64,000 nucleotides of DNA from Stutzerimonas stutzeri. GTDB lineage: Bacteria; Pseudomonadota; Gammaproteobacteria; Pseudomonadales; Pseudomonadaceae. Position 1 is the stretch's first letter; each line of letters begins with the position of its first letter. Both the position numbers and the translations under genes were made by a program. Shown piece by piece: positions 1-9,259 of this stretch. Under the pieces are notes generated by a model that worked only from the letters and a program-made list of their open reading frames with translations, searched no databases and was not told the DNA's origin. Where the stretch lies: positions 100,106 through 164,105 of the forward strand of contig NZ_JANGEY010000008.1 of assembly GCF_024451105.1 (NCBI RefSeq), in the 5' to 3' direction.

Positions 1-623
1 CCCCGGTGGCGCTGCACGCCTGCGGCGAGCTGCACGTGCGCCTGCTCGAGCTGGCCAGCGCCAAGGGCTGCCGCCAGCTGGCGGTGGCGCCCTGCTGCTA
101 CAACCGCATCTCCTCGGAGTTCTACCGGCCGCTGTCGCAGGCGGCGCAGGCCTCGGCGCTGACACTGAGCCGCGACGACCTGCGCCTGCCGCTGGCCGAG
201 ACGGTCACCGCCGGCGCGCGGGTGCGCCGCCAGCGCGACCAGTCGATGGCCCGCCGGCTGGCCTTCGACCTGCTGCAGCGCGAACTGCGCGGGGTCGACG
301 CCTACCTGCCGGTGCCGTCGCTGGCGCCGGCCTGGCTGGACAAGCCGTTCGCCGCCTGGTGCCGCGAACTGGCCGAACTGAAGGGCCTGCCGGAGCCTGG
401 CGAGCGTGACTGGGCGGCGCTGGAGGCCGCCGGCTGGCGGCGCCTGGCCGAGGTGCGCAACCTCGAGCTGCTGCGCGGCCTGTTCCGCCGGCCGCTGGAG
501 GTCTGGCTGCTGCTCGATCGCGCGCTGTACCTGGAGGAGCAGGGCTACCGGGTGCACCTCGGCGCGTTCTGCGACTACCGGCTGACCCCGCGCAACATCC
601 TGCTGCTGGCCGAGCGCGACTGA
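1..623 (+). CDS. Methyltransferase-domain protein (3' part only)
   Basis: The reading frame is open from the left edge (codons begin at base 3) to a TGA at 621-623, so only the C-terminal ~207 residues are present. The first visible residues, PVALHACGELHVRLLELA, match the methyltransferase strand with the HACG signature seen in the RRNAD1/METTL25-like (Methyltransf_32) family. It is followed by APCCYNRIS, another conserved block of that family. The apparent GTG at 6-8 is the internal valine of the motif, not a start. The SAM-binding glycine loop must lie upstream of the window. The substrate cannot be named. A hairpin follows the stop. Identity is family level only. Confidence 0.65.
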   Translation, partial: PVALHACGELHVRLLELASAKGCRQLAVAPCCYNRISSEFYRPLSQAAQASALTLSRDDLRLPLAETVTAGARVRRQRDQSMARRLAFDLLQRELRGVDAYLPVPSLAPAWLDKPFAAWCRELAELKGLPEPGERDWAALEAAGWRRLAEVRNLELLRGLFRRPLEVWLLLDRALYLEEQGYRVHLGAFCDYRLTPRNILLLAERD

Positions 624-638
624 TCAGCCCGGACGCAG

Positions 639-668
639 GGCAGGTCACTCGCGCAGCGATGACCTGCC
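639..668. terminator. Hairpin between two convergent genes
   Basis: GGCAGGTCA at 639-647 and TGACCTGCC at 660-668 form a perfect 9-bp stem around a 12-nt loop. It lies between the end of the methyltransferase-like gene and the end of the outer-membrane efflux gene, which converge here. There is no T-run on either side, so intrinsic termination is uncertain. A bidirectional stop or 3'-end stabiliser is the simplest reading. Confidence 0.4.
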
Positions 669-691
669 GCCACGACTACCGCGCGGCAGCC

Positions 692-2092
692 CTACTCCAC
701 CCCGCCGCCGAGCGCCTTGAACAGGCCGATCTCGCCGGACAACTGGGCCAGGCGGGTGGTGATCAGCTGCTGGCGGGCGGCGAACAGCTGGCGCTGGGCG
801 TCGAGCAGGGTCAGCTGGCTGTCCACCCCGGTGCGGTAGCGGACCTCGGCCAGGCGCTGGTACTCGGCGCTGGAGGCGACCAGCTCGGCCTGCGCCTGCA
901 GCTGCTGCTGGAAGGTGCCGCGCGCGGCCAGGCCGTCGGCCACCTCGCTGAACGCCGCCTGGATCGCCTGCTCGTACTGCGCCACGCGGATGTCCTTCTG
1001 CAGCTCGGCGTAGTCGAGGTTGGCGCGCAGGCGGCCGGCGGTGAAGATCGGCAGGTCGATCCGCGGCTGGAACAGCCAGGTGCCACTGCCGGCGTCGAAC
1101 AGCCCGGACAGCTCGCGGCTCGCCGTGCCGGCGCTGGCGGTCAGGCCGATGCTCGGGAAGAACGCCGCGCGCGCCGCGCCGATGCTGGCGTTGGCGGCCC
1201 TGAGCTGGTGCTCGGCGGCGAGGATGTCCGGGCGGCGCTGCAGCAGGCTCGACGGCAGGCCGACCGGCAGCTCGGCGCGCAGCGCCTGCTCCAGCGCCTG
1301 GCCGGTGGCCAGATCGCTCGGCAGCGGCGCACCGAGCAGCAGCTGCAGGGCGTTGCGGTCCTGGGCGAGCAGGCGGGTGTACTGGGCGACGCTGACCCGC
1401 GCCCCCTCCACCGCGCTGCGCGACTGCGCCAGCTCCAGCGCCGAGGCGACGCCGACCTCGAAGCTGCGCTGGGTCAGCGCATGGCTCTGCTCGTAGGCCG
1501 CGAGGGTCTGCTCGCTGAGTTCGAGCAGCTGCTGGTCGGCGCGCAGCGCCAACCAGGCATTGGCCACGCCGGCCACCAGGCTGATCTGCGTGGCGCGCTG
1601 CGCCTGCTCGGTGGCGAAGAACTGCTCCAGCGCCGCATCGCGCAGGCTGCGCAGCCGGCCGAACAGGTCCAGCTCCCAGGCGCTGACGCCCAGGGTGGCG
1701 CTGTACTGGCCGGCGGTGGTCGGCTCGCCGGAGGCCGACAGATCGCCCGGCAGACGCTGGCGGGTGCCGCTGCCGGCGGCACCGAGCGGCGGGAACAGCG
1801 CGCTGCGCTGGATGCGGTACTGGGCCTGGAAGGCCTCGACATTCAGCGCCGCCACGCGCAGGTCGCGGTTGTTGTCCAGCGCCAGCTCGATCAGCTGCTG
1901 CAGCGCCGGGTCGCGGAAGAAGCTGCGCCACTGCGGCAGCTCGGCCGTGGCGCTGGCGCTTTCGGCCTCGGCATAGGCCGCGCCGGCCGGCCAGACCTCG
2001 GCGACCGGGGCCTCCGGACGCTGGTAGTCGGGAATCAGCGAGCAGCCGCCGAGGCTCAGGACGATGCTCAGGGAGAGGATCGACTTCTTCAC
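692..2092 (-). CDS. Outer-membrane channel lipoprotein of RND pump (OprM/TtgC family)
   Basis: 466 residues. This is the TolC-like outer-membrane factor that completes a tripartite drug efflux pump with the two genes upstream. The protein begins [20 protein letters not shown], a lipoprotein signal with lipobox LGGC (Cys17), followed by the family opening [14 protein letters not shown]. Two OEP repeats follow, with [30 protein letters not shown] and a second-repeat [18 protein letters not shown] that is typical of the NodT/OprM subfamily. The start is GTG at 2090-2092. It overlaps the TGA of the pump gene (GTGA), which indicates translational coupling. Length is normal for OprM (~485 aa precursor). 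Whether the best orthologue is OprM, TtgC or another paralogue cannot be settled by eye. Confidence 0.93.
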   Translation of the reverse strand: MKKSILSLSIVLSLGGCSLIPDYQRPEAPVAEVWPAGAAYAEAESASATAELPQWRSFFRDPALQQLIELALDNNRDLRVAALNVEAFQAQYRIQRSALFPPLGAAGSGTRQRLPGDLSASGEPTTAGQYSATLGVSAWELDLFGRLRSLRDAALEQFFATEQAQRATQISLVAGVANAWLALRADQQLLELSEQTLAAYEQSHALTQRSFEVGVASALELAQSRSAVEGARVSVAQYTRLLAQDRNALQLLLGAPLPSDLATGQALEQALRAELPVGLPSSLLQRRPDILAAEHQLRAANASIGAARAAFFPSIGLTASAGTASRELSGLFDAGSGTWLFQPRIDLPIFTAGRLRANLDYAELQKDIRVAQYEQAIQAAFSEVADGLAARGTFQQQLQAQAELVASSAEYQRLAEVRYRTGVDSQLTLLDAQRQLFAARQQLITTRLAQLSGEIGLFKALGGGVE

Positions 2093-5000
2093 AGCACGGA
2101 CTCCTTCTCGGCCTGCGGCTTGCGCTTGCCCTCGGCCAGCGAGCAGATCAGCACGTAGAACAGCGGGATCCAGAAGATCGCCAGCAGCAGCGCCGAGAGC
2201 ATGCCGCCGATCACCCCGGTGCCGATGGCGTGCTTGCTGCCGGAGCCGGCGCCGCTGGAGATGGCCAGCGGCACCACGCCGAGGATGAACGCCAGCGAGG
2301 TCATCACGATCGGCCGCAGACGCATGCGGCAGGCCTCCACCGCGGCGTCGACCAGGCTCATGCCCTGCTGGTGCAGCGACTTGGCGAACTCGACGATGAG
2401 GATCGCGTTGCGCGCCGACAGGCCGATGGTGGTGAGCAGGCCGATCTGGAAGTACACGTCGTTGGACAGCCCGCGCCCGTAGGTGGCGAGCAGCGCGCCG
2501 ATGATCCCCAGCGGCACCACCAGCATCACCGAGAAGGGGATCGACCAGCTCTCGTAGAGCGCCGCCAGGCAGAGGAACACCACCAGCAGCGACAGCGCGT
2601 ACAGCGCGGTGGACTGGTCGCCGGCCAGACGCTCCTCGTAGGACAGCCCGGTCCAGGCGATGCCGACGCCCGGCGGCAGCTCGCGGGCGAGGCGCTCCAC
2701 CTCGGCCATCGCCTCGCCGGAGCTGTGACCCGGCGCGGCGGCGCCGAGGATCTCCATGGCCGGCACGCCGTTGTAGCGCGACAGCTTGGGCGGGCCGAAG
2801 ATCCACTGGCCGCTGGCGAAGGCGCTGAACGGCACCATCCGGCCCTCGGCGTTGCGCACGAACCACTTGTCGAGATCCTCGGGGTTCATCCGCGCGGAGG
2901 CCTCGCCCTGCATGTAGACCTTCTTCACCCGGCCGCGGTCGATGAAGTCGTTGACGTAGCTGCCGCCCCAGGCGATCGACAGGGTCTGGTCGATCTCGGC
3001 GAGCGGCACGCCCTGGGCGCGCGCCTTCTCGTCGTCGATCAGCAACTGGTACTGCGGCTCGTCGCGCAGACCGTTGGCGCGCACCCCGGCCAGCAGCGGG
3101 CTCTGCCCGGCCAGCTGGAGGAACTGGTCGCGGGCCTGGCCGAGCACCTCGTGGCCAACCCCGGCGCGGTCCTGGAGGAACACGTTGAAGCCGGTCGCGT
3201 TGCCCAGTTCCATCACCGCCGGCGGGGCGAAGGCGAACACCATGGCGTCGCGGAAGGCGAAGAAGCGCATCTGCGCGCGCTGCGCCAGATCGAACACGCC
3301 CTGCCCCGGCCCGCCGCGCTGCTCCCACGGCTTGAGGCCGATGAAGGCCATCGCCGAGTTCTGCCCGCGGCCGGCGAAGTTGAAGCCGTTGACGGTGAAC
3401 ACCGAACGCACCACCTCGCTCTCCTCGGCGAGCAGGTACTCGCGCATCTGCCGCACCACCTCGTAGGTGCGCTCGGCGCTGGAGCCGGCCGGGGTCTGCA
3501 CCTGGGCGAACAGCACGCCCTGGTCCTCCTCGGGGAGGAAGGAGGTGGGAATGCGGGCGAACATCCAGGCCATCACCGCGACGATCACCAGGTACAGCAG
3601 CAGGTACGGGGCCTTGCGCGCGAGCACCGCCTTTACGCCGCTCTCGTAGCCGCGCACGCCGCGCTGGAAGCTGCGGTTGAACCAGCCGAAGAACCCCTTC
3701 TTCGCGTGGTGCTGGCCCTTGGCGATCGGCTTGAGCATGGTGGCGCACAGCGCCGGAGTGAAGATCAGCGCCACCAGCACCGACAGGGCCATGGCCGAGA
3801 CGATGGTGATCGAGAACTGCTGGTAGATCACCCCGGTGGAGCCGGGGAAGAACGCCATCGGCACGAACACCGCCGAGAGCACCAGGCCGATGCCGACCAG
3901 CGCGCCCTGGATCTGCCCCATCGACTTGCGCGTGGCCTCCAGCGGCGACAGCCCTTCCTCGCTCATCACCCGCTCGACGTTCTCCACCACCACGATGGCG
4001 TCGTCGACCAGCAGGCCGATGGCGAGGATCATCGCGAACATGGTCAGGGTGTTGATGCTGAAGCCGAACGCGGCGAGGACGCCGAAGGTGCCGAGCAGCA
4101 CCACCGGCACCGCCAGGGTGGGGATGATGGTGGCGCGGAAGTTCTGCAGGAACAGGTACATGACCAGGAAGACCAGCACGATGGCCTCGAACAGGGTCAT
4201 CACCACGCCCATGATCGACTCGGAGATCACCGGGGTGGTGTCGTACGGGTAGTAGACCTTCACCCCCGGCGGGAAGAACGGCTCCAGTTCGGCGATGGTC
4301 TGCCGCACGCCCTTGGCGGTCTCCAGCGCGTTGGCGCCGGTGGCCAGCTTGATGGCGATGCCGGTGGCCGGCATGCCGTTGTACTCGGCGCTGATGCTGT
4401 AGTTCTCGCCGCCCAGCTCGACGCGGGCGACGTCGCCGAGGCGCACCTGCGAGCCGTCCGGGTCGACCTTGAGGAGGATGTCGCGGAACTGCTCGGGGGT
4501 CTGCAGGCGGGTCTTGCCGATGATCGTCGCGGTCAGCTGCTGGCCGGGCGCGGCCGGCAGGCCGCCGAGCTGGCCGGAGGAGATCTGCACGTTCTGCGCC
4601 TGGATGGCGCTCTTCACGTCCACCGGGGTCAGCGCGAAGTTGTTCAGCCGGGCCGGATCCAGCCAGATGCGCATGGCGTACTGCGAGCCGAACACCTGGA
4701 AGTCGCCGACCCCCTTGGTCCGCGACAGCGGGTCCTGGAGGTTGGAGACGATGTAGTCGGCCAGGTCGTTGCGGTCCAGCCGGCCGTCCTCGGAGACCAG
4801 CGCCACCACCATCAGGAAGTTGCGCACCGACTTGGTGACGCGGATGCCCTGCTGCTGGACCTCCTGGGGCAGCAGCGGGGTGGCCAGCTGCAGCTTGTTC
4901 TGCACCTGTACCTGGGCGATGTCCGGATCGACGCCCTGGTTGAAGGTCACGGTGATTTCCATGCTGCCGTCGGAGTTGCTCGACGAGCTGATGTAGCGCA

Positions 5001-5223
5001 GGCCGTCGATGCCGTTGAGCTGCTGCTCGATCACCTGCACCACGGTGTCCTGCACGGTCTGCGCCGAGGCGCCCGGATAGCGCACGGAAATGCCCACCGC
5101 CGGCGGGGCGATGCTCGGGTACTGGTTGATCGGCAGCTTGAGGATCGACAGGCCGCCGGCCAGCATGATCACCAGGGCGATCACCCAGGCGAAGATCGGC
5201 CGGTCGATGAAGAATCTGGACAT
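2089..5223 (-). CDS. RND multidrug efflux transporter, HAE-1 family (MexB/TtgB/AcrB-like)
   Basis: 1044 residues, the usual length of AcrB/MexB. This inner-membrane proton-driven trimer captures drugs from periplasm and membrane and passes them to the outer-membrane channel. The N-terminus [17 protein letters not shown] is the family signature. Transmembrane segment 4 carries the proton-relay pair Asp407-Asp408 in [14 protein letters not shown], at the same numbering as AcrB/MexB. The porter-domain block [22 protein letters not shown] and the linker [14 protein letters not shown] are also present. It lies 12 bp after the adaptor gene and its stop overlaps the start of the outer-membrane gene, so the three form one operon. 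Expression is probably controlled by the divergent TetR repressor through the operator at 6452-6473. Confidence 0.97.
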   Translation of the reverse strand: MSRFFIDRPIFAWVIALVIMLAGGLSILKLPINQYPSIAPPAVGISVRYPGASAQTVQDTVVQVIEQQLNGIDGLRYISSSSNSDGSMEITVTFNQGVDPDIAQVQVQNKLQLATPLLPQEVQQQGIRVTKSVRNFLMVVALVSEDGRLDRNDLADYIVSNLQDPLSRTKGVGDFQVFGSQYAMRIWLDPARLNNFALTPVDVKSAIQAQNVQISSGQLGGLPAAPGQQLTATIIGKTRLQTPEQFRDILLKVDPDGSQVRLGDVARVELGGENYSISAEYNGMPATGIAIKLATGANALETAKGVRQTIAELEPFFPPGVKVYYPYDTTPVISESIMGVVMTLFEAIVLVFLVMYLFLQNFRATIIPTLAVPVVLLGTFGVLAAFGFSINTLTMFAMILAIGLLVDDAIVVVENVERVMSEEGLSPLEATRKSMGQIQGALVGIGLVLSAVFVPMAFFPGSTGVIYQQFSITIVSAMALSVLVALIFTPALCATMLKPIAKGQHHAKKGFFGWFNRSFQRGVRGYESGVKAVLARKAPYLLLYLVIVAVMAWMFARIPTSFLPEEDQGVLFAQVQTPAGSSAERTYEVVRQMREYLLAEESEVVRSVFTVNGFNFAGRGQNSAMAFIGLKPWEQRGGPGQGVFDLAQRAQMRFFAFRDAMVFAFAPPAVMELGNATGFNVFLQDRAGVGHEVLGQARDQFLQLAGQSPLLAGVRANGLRDEPQYQLLIDDEKARAQGVPLAEIDQTLSIAWGGSYVNDFIDRGRVKKVYMQGEASARMNPEDLDKWFVRNAEGRMVPFSAFASGQWIFGPPKLSRYNGVPAMEILGAAAPGHSSGEAMAEVERLARELPPGVGIAWTGLSYEERLAGDQSTALYALSLLVVFLCLAALYESWSIPFSVMLVVPLGIIGALLATYGRGLSNDVYFQIGLLTTIGLSARNAILIVEFAKSLHQQGMSLVDAAVEACRMRLRPIVMTSLAFILGVVPLAISSGAGSGSKHAIGTGVIGGMLSALLLAIFWIPLFYVLICSLAEGKRKPQAEKESVL

Positions 5224-5235
5224 GAGGCTATCCCC

Positions 5236-6369
5236 TTAGCGGCCCTGGGCCGGTTGGCCCAGCGCCGGCACGTTGCCGGCCGGCTTGACCTGCACCTCGA
5301 CGCCCGGCTGGACGAACTGCAGGCCTTCGGTGATCAGCCGGTCGCCGGCCGCCAGGCCCCGGCTGACCAGCCAGAAGCTGCCGGCGGTACGCTCGGCCTC
5401 GAGCACCCGCACTTCCACCTTGTTCTCGGCGTTGACCACCATGGCCACCGCCTCGCCTCTGGCGTTGCGGGTCACGCCCTGCTGCGGGGCGAGGATCGCC
5501 ACGCTCTTGCTGCCGGTCTGCAGCTGCGCCCGCACGAACATCCCCGGCAGCAGCTCGTGCTCGGGGTTGGGAAACACCGCGCGCAGGGTCACCGAGCCGG
5601 TGCCCGCGTCCACCGACACCTCGGAGAACTCCAGACGCCCGGTGTGGGCGTAGGCACTGCCGTCCGGCAGGGTCAGGCTCACCCTGGCGGCGTTGTCGCC
5701 GACCTTCTCCAGCTGGCCGGCGGCCAGCTCGCGGCGCAGACGCAGCAGCTCGGTGGCCGGCTGGGTGACGTCGACGTAGATCGGGTCGAGCTGCTGGATC
5801 ACTGCCAGCGCCGCGCTCTGCCCGCTGCCGACCAGCGCGCCCTCGGTCACCGCCGAGCGGCCGATGCGCCCGCCGATCGGCGCCAGCACCTTGGTGTAGC
5901 GCAGGTCGATGCGCGCCTTGTCCAGCGCCGCCTCGGCCTGCAGCTGGGCGGCGTGCGCCTCGTCGTACTGCTGGCGGCTGACCGCCTGCTCGGCCACCAG
6001 CACCTTGTAGCGTTCGGCCAGCGAGCGCGTCGACAGCACGCTGGCTTCGGCGCTCTTCAGGGCCGCCTGGTAGGTCGCCGGATCGATCTGGTAGAGCTGC
6101 TGGCCGGCCTTGACCTCGCTGCCCTCGGCGAACAGGCGCTGGAGCACGATGCCGTCGACCTGCGGGCGCACCTCGGCCACCCGGTAGGCGGCGGTGCGTC
6201 CCGGCAACTCGCTGGTCAGGGTGAAGGGCTGCGCCTCGAGGGTCACCACGCCGACCTGCGGCGCCGGTTTGGCCTGCTGCGGCGCTGCCTGCTCCTGGCA
6301 GCCGGCCAACAGCAAAAGCGACAGCAGGGCGGTGGCGCCCAGCGTCGCGCGTGCGAAAGAGCTATTCAT
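5236..6369 (-). CDS. RND periplasmic adaptor lipoprotein (MexA/TtgA family)
   Basis: 377 residues. This membrane-fusion protein bridges the RND pump and the outer-membrane channel. The chosen start (ATG at 6367-6369) gives MNSSFARATLGATALLSLLLLAGC with a lipobox at Cys24. A GAGG ribosome site lies about 8 bases upstream, whereas the in-frame ATG 27 bp further out would put nine extra residues before the signal peptide. The family blocks PGRTAAYRVAEVRPQVDGIV and FAEGSEVKAGQQLYQIDPATYQAAL (first lipoyl half) are present, then a hairpin, then the second half KVLAPIGGRIGRSAVTEGALVG. It is the first gene of the pump operon and has a 241-bp intergenic region before the divergent repressor. Very similar in layout to ttgA and mexA. 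Confidence 0.95.
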   Translation of the reverse strand: MNSSFARATLGATALLSLLLLAGCQEQAAPQQAKPAPQVGVVTLEAQPFTLTSELPGRTAAYRVAEVRPQVDGIVLQRLFAEGSEVKAGQQLYQIDPATYQAALKSAEASVLSTRSLAERYKVLVAEQAVSRQQYDEAHAAQLQAEAALDKARIDLRYTKVLAPIGGRIGRSAVTEGALVGSGQSAALAVIQQLDPIYVDVTQPATELLRLRRELAAGQLEKVGDNAARVSLTLPDGSAYAHTGRLEFSEVSVDAGTGSVTLRAVFPNPEHELLPGMFVRAQLQTGSKSVAILAPQQGVTRNARGEAVAMVVNAENKVEVRVLEAERTAGSFWLVSRGLAAGDRLITEGLQFVQPGVEVQVKPAGNVPALGQPAQGR

Positions 6370-6444
6370 CGGAAAAGCCTCGAGTTCGTTGAGCACAAGC
6401 AGGAAGTGGCCGTCGGGGAGGAGATTGCATCTCCAGTGCCGGCC

Positions 6445-6474
6445 ACTATACTTACGTTCGTGTCTGTTTGTAAA
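6445..6474 (-). promoter_or_regulatory. Efflux operon promoter overlapped by a TtgR-like operator
   Basis: On the minus strand TTTACA (6474-6469) and TATAGT (6450-6445) are separated by 18 bp, a good sigma-70 promoter pointing into the adaptor gene. Between and over these boxes lies a partial palindrome, TTAC-N14-GTAA, at 6452-6473. From memory, the P. putida TtgR operator has the same TTAC/GTAA ends and a nearly identical core, with its ttgA promoter boxes in the same register. Repressor binding here would block polymerase directly. The divergent repressor gene is likely also controlled through this site. Confidence 0.75.
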
Positions 6475-6610
6475 CGACGCAGAAAGCAGGGATTCAGCGC
6501 AGCAGCCCGGTCAGCCGAGCCTGCTCGCCGTGGACGGATCTTTCATGACACTTCGCGCTCCCGCCCCACACGGGAGCCCGAAATACCGCCACCGGCAACC
6601 GAGAGGCAGC

Positions 6611-7252
6611 ATGGTCCGCAGAACAAAAGAAGAAGCCGAAGCCACCCGTCAGCAGATCCTCGACAGCGCCGAACGGGTGTTCGCCGCCAAGGGCGTGGCG
6701 CACAGCACCATGGCCGACATCGCCGCCGCTGCCGGCGTGTCGCGCGGCGCGGTGTACTGGCACTTCACCAGCAAGATCGACGTGTTCAACGCCATGATCT
6801 CCCGCCAGCGCGACGCCAACCGGGTGGTCTGCGCTGCAGCGCGCAACCCCGAGGAGAGCGACCCGCTCGGACAGATCCGCAGCATCCTCGTGCACTTCCT
6901 GCACAAGGTGGTGCACGACCCACAGCAGCGCCGGGTCAGCGAGATCTTCCACCACAAGTGCGAGCTGGCCGGCGAGCTCGAGGGCCTGCGCCAGCACCTG
7001 CAGGACACCGGCAACGAGATCGACGACGACATCGCCACCTCGCTGGCCAACGCCGTGCGCCGCGGCCAGCTGCCCGCCGAGCTCGACATCCCGCGCGCGG
7101 TCATCTGCCTGCACGGCTACATCGACGGCCTGATCGGCAACTGGCTGCTGCGCCCGACCAGCTACGCCCTCGACCGGGAGGCCGCCGCCCTGGTGGACGC
7201 GCTGCTGTTCATGCTGCAACACAGCCCCACGCTGCGCCGTCCGGCGCCCTGA
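6611..7252 (+). CDS. TetR-family repressor of the adjacent RND pump (TtgR/ArpR/NalC-type)
   Basis: 213 residues, normal for TtgR/AcrR. The N-terminus MVRRTKEEAEATRQQILDSA and the helix-turn-helix TMADIAAAAGVSRGAVYWHF (about residues 33-52) are the AcrR/TtgR pattern. The ligand domain holds the PLGQIRSILVHFLHK and RRVSEIFHHKCE blocks found in pump repressors, which bind flavonoids, antibiotics and solvents. It is divergent from the pump operon, with the operator between them. The ATG at 6611 begins exactly at the conserved MVRRTKEEA, and the frame is open further upstream without family similarity. By analogy it represses both promoters and is released by a pump substrate. Confidence 0.9.
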   Translation: MVRRTKEEAEATRQQILDSAERVFAAKGVAHSTMADIAAAAGVSRGAVYWHFTSKIDVFNAMISRQRDANRVVCAAARNPEESDPLGQIRSILVHFLHKVVHDPQQRRVSEIFHHKCELAGELEGLRQHLQDTGNEIDDDIATSLANAVRRGQLPAELDIPRAVICLHGYIDGLIGNWLLRPTSYALDREAAALVDALLFMLQHSPTLRRPAP

Positions 7253-7367
7253 GCCGGGGTCCGCCCGGCGCCCCTTGCCTGGACGGCGCACATCGCCAAC
7301 ACTCCGCGCAGGCGGTGGCGCCGTACGGCGCCGCCTCATCCACTTTCGGCAAGACACGAGGATCGGC

Positions 7368-7718
7368 ATGGCGGACAGAACGGGCAGCAGTGCCAGCTAC
7401 AGGCAGCGCGAGGCCGGCTATCGGGACAAGGCGCTGAAGATGTATCCGTGGGTCTGCGGGCGCTGCGCGCGGGAGTTCACCTATTCGAACCTCAGCCAGC
7501 TGACCGTCCACCACATCGACCACAACCACGACAACAATCCGGCCGACGGCAGCAACTGGGAGTTGCTCTGCCTGTACTGCCACGATCACGAACACTCGAA
7601 ATATTCCATCTATAACGGCGACAATGGCAGCGCGGTGATTCCCGGCGAGAAATCGCCGCAGGTGAAGCACAATCCCTTCGCCAACCTCAAGGCGATGCTG
7701 GAAAAGCAGCCGAAATAA
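7368..7718 (+). CDS. yajD: HNH endonuclease-domain protein, YajD family
   Basis: 116 residues, the typical length of YajD. A small HNH fold is seen: Cys30-x2-Cys33 (CGRC), then the catalytic block HHIDHNHDN (48-56), then CLYCHDHEH (68-76), so both zinc-binding pairs and the catalytic histidines are intact. The closing region SVIPGE-like plus [15 protein letters not shown] is also a YajD feature. The start is ATG at 7368 with a GAGGA just upstream. An earlier in-frame ATG would add unrelated residues. The cellular role of YajD is not established; it is a conserved housekeeping HNH protein and not obviously part of a mobile element. It is followed 62 bp later by the YecA-like gene. Confidence 0.85.
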   Translation: MADRTGSSASYRQREAGYRDKALKMYPWVCGRCAREFTYSNLSQLTVHHIDHNHDNNPADGSNWELLCLYCHDHEHSKYSIYNGDNGSAVIPGEKSPQVKHNPFANLKAMLEKQPK

Positions 7719-7780
7719 GCGCCGGCCCCATTCCCCCCGGCGGGCGGCTCCCGTCGCCCGCCCCACCCCAGGAAAATCCC

Positions 7781-8467
7781 ATGCAAGACTACGAAAAGCC
7801 CCTCGACGAGGCGGAAATCGAACAACTCAACGAACTGCTGTTCGGCTATTCGGAAAAGGCCGAGCAGGAACACGGCAAGCCCGGCGAAGACGTCGACTGC
7901 GTGTTCAGCGTCTCCGAGCTGGACGGTTTTCTCACCGCCGTGCTCACCGGGCTCAATCCGGTTTCGCCCTCCGAGTGGCTGCCCGCGCTGTGGCGCGGCA
8001 AGTTGCCGAAGTTCGAATCGGAGGCCGACCTGCAGCAACTCAGCGATCTGCTGATGCGCCACATGAATACCCTGGCGCACAGCCTGTTCGAAGACCCGGA
8101 AAGTTTCGCGCCCATCTACGAGATCGCCGACGAGGACGGCAGCGAGGACGTGCTGGTCGACGAGTGGTGCTACGGCTACATGCGCGGCGTGGAGCTGCGC
8201 GACAAGGACTGGCAGGCGCTGCGCGACGCCCAGCCGGAGCTGTTGCTGCCGTTCATGCTGCTCAGCGGCGCCTACTCGCTGGACGACGGCGAGGAGCCCA
8301 GCGAAGAGGAACTGGAGGAAATGCGCGAAGCCCTGCCCGACCTGGTATTCGCCATCCGCGACTTCTGGATGGCCGAGGCGGAAAAGCCCAAGGCACCGAA
8401 GATCGGCCGCAACGATCCCTGCCCGTGCGGCAGCGGCAAGAAGTACAAGCAGTGCTGCCTGCACTGA
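7781..8467 (+). CDS. UPF0149/YecA family protein with C-terminal SEC-C zinc motif
   Basis: 228 residues. The N-terminal ~180 residues are the UPF0149 (YecA/YgfB-like) helical domain, recognisable by [25 protein letters not shown] and [18 protein letters not shown]. The last 21 residues form a SEC-C motif, [16 protein letters not shown], the same zinc-binding tail as in SecA. E. coli YecA with this architecture is reported to associate with ribosomes and the Sec pathway near nascent chains, so a role in translation-coupled targeting is possible but not shown. Strongly acidic overall. The start at 7781 follows CCAGGAAAATCCC, a fair ribosome site. Confidence 0.88.
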   Translation: MQDYEKPLDEAEIEQLNELLFGYSEKAEQEHGKPGEDVDCVFSVSELDGFLTAVLTGLNPVSPSEWLPALWRGKLPKFESEADLQQLSDLLMRHMNTLAHSLFEDPESFAPIYEIADEDGSEDVLVDEWCYGYMRGVELRDKDWQALRDAQPELLLPFMLLSGAYSLDDGEEPSEEELEEMREALPDLVFAIRDFWMAEAEKPKAPKIGRNDPCPCGSGKKYKQCCLH

Positions 8468-8608
8468 TCGCCCGTTGAAATACGGCGAATGACGGCAGCC
8501 CGGCCGCCATTCGCCCGCCGGAGCAACTCGGCGACCCGCCCGGCGGGAACTCCGCCGCGAGCCGCAGGCCGTCGCCAATGCGCTCCACTATATTGTTCAT
8601 GGCAACTG

Positions 8609-8637
8609 TTGACGCTCGGCGGCCGCCTCTATAAAAA
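8609..8637 (+). promoter_or_regulatory. Probable sigma-70 promoter of the MvaT-like gene
   Basis: TTGACG at 8609-8614 is followed after 15 bp by TATAAA (8630-8635), or after 17 bp by TAAAAA (8632-8637). This is the most AT-rich stretch in the 270-bp gap 8468-8737 and lies about 100 bp before the H-NS-like gene. The rest of the gap shows no gene. Spacing is ambiguous, hence moderate confidence. Confidence 0.5.
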
Positions 8638-8737
8638 GCTGCCTTTCGCTACGCAACAGGAACAGGTGCAGGGAGCGCAGGAATTCGCGTGTGCGGAATC
8701 TTCATTGCAGACCTTTCACCGTTCACGGAGAACACCG

Positions 8738-9109
8738 ATGTCCAAACTGTTGGAATTCCGCAAGGCCGAACAGGCGCTCAGGGAGCAGCTGGAGCGTCTG
8801 GAATCGCTCAAGCACGACCAGGAACTCAAGCGCGAAATGGAATTCGAAGACAAGCTCAAGGCGCTGCTGCAGGAATACGGTTACAGACTGCAGAACATCG
8901 TCGACATCCTCGATCCGCAACCAATCCATATTCCGGAACTGGATGCCCTCGAACAGGCCGGCAGCCGCCGAGTGCGCAAGCTGCAGGTCTGGAAGAACCC
9001 GGTCACCGGCGAAGTGCTGGAAACCAAGAGCGGCAACAACAAGACCCTCAAGGCCTGGAAGGAAGAGTACGGCGAGAAGTTCGTCTCGACCTGGCAGCAG
9101 AGAGCCTGA
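8738..9109 (+). CDS. MvaT/MvaU-type H-NS family nucleoid protein
   Basis: 123 residues, the size of MvaT (124). An N-terminal coiled-coil dimerisation region (about 3-50, EFRKAEQALREQLERLESLKHDQELKREMEFEDKL) leads to a linker and then a DNA-binding domain, RVRKLQVWKNPVTGEVLETKSGNNKTLKAWK, that aligns block for block with MvaT (YKNPHTGEVIETKGGNHKTLKEWK). MvaT proteins silence AT-rich, horizontally acquired DNA. The AT-pincer is here K-S-G-N in place of K-G-G-N; the last Gly-Asn pair is kept. The start at 8738 has GGAG eight bases upstream. It stands alone with its own likely promoter. Most Pseudomonas carry at least two paralogues, and which one this is cannot be told. Confidence 0.88.
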   Translation: MSKLLEFRKAEQALREQLERLESLKHDQELKREMEFEDKLKALLQEYGYRLQNIVDILDPQPIHIPELDALEQAGSRRVRKLQVWKNPVTGEVLETKSGNNKTLKAWKEEYGEKFVSTWQQRA

Positions 9110-9259
9110 GCCGGCGCCCCGTCGCTGCGTGCGCTCCCGCCGGCACAGCGGGGGATACAGCCTGTCCTGCCCTGCGACGCGACGGCCGGTAGCCTGCCAA
9201 GCGGTTTTCTCGCACACTGGCCCGGTCGCCGCCCCTCCGGCCCTGTCAGGGAGTGATCC

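Noticed and set aside
692..3748. 1018-codon minus frame seeming to fuse something to OprM
   Set aside because: The first half is out of frame with the RND gene that covers it. The true gene starts at GTG 2092 with a lipobox.
2230..7437. A 1735-codon open frame on the plus strand opposite the RND operon
   Set aside because: It is antisense to clear RND genes, rich in His, Asp, Arg and Leu, and has no family motif. It comes from the lack of stops in high-GC DNA.
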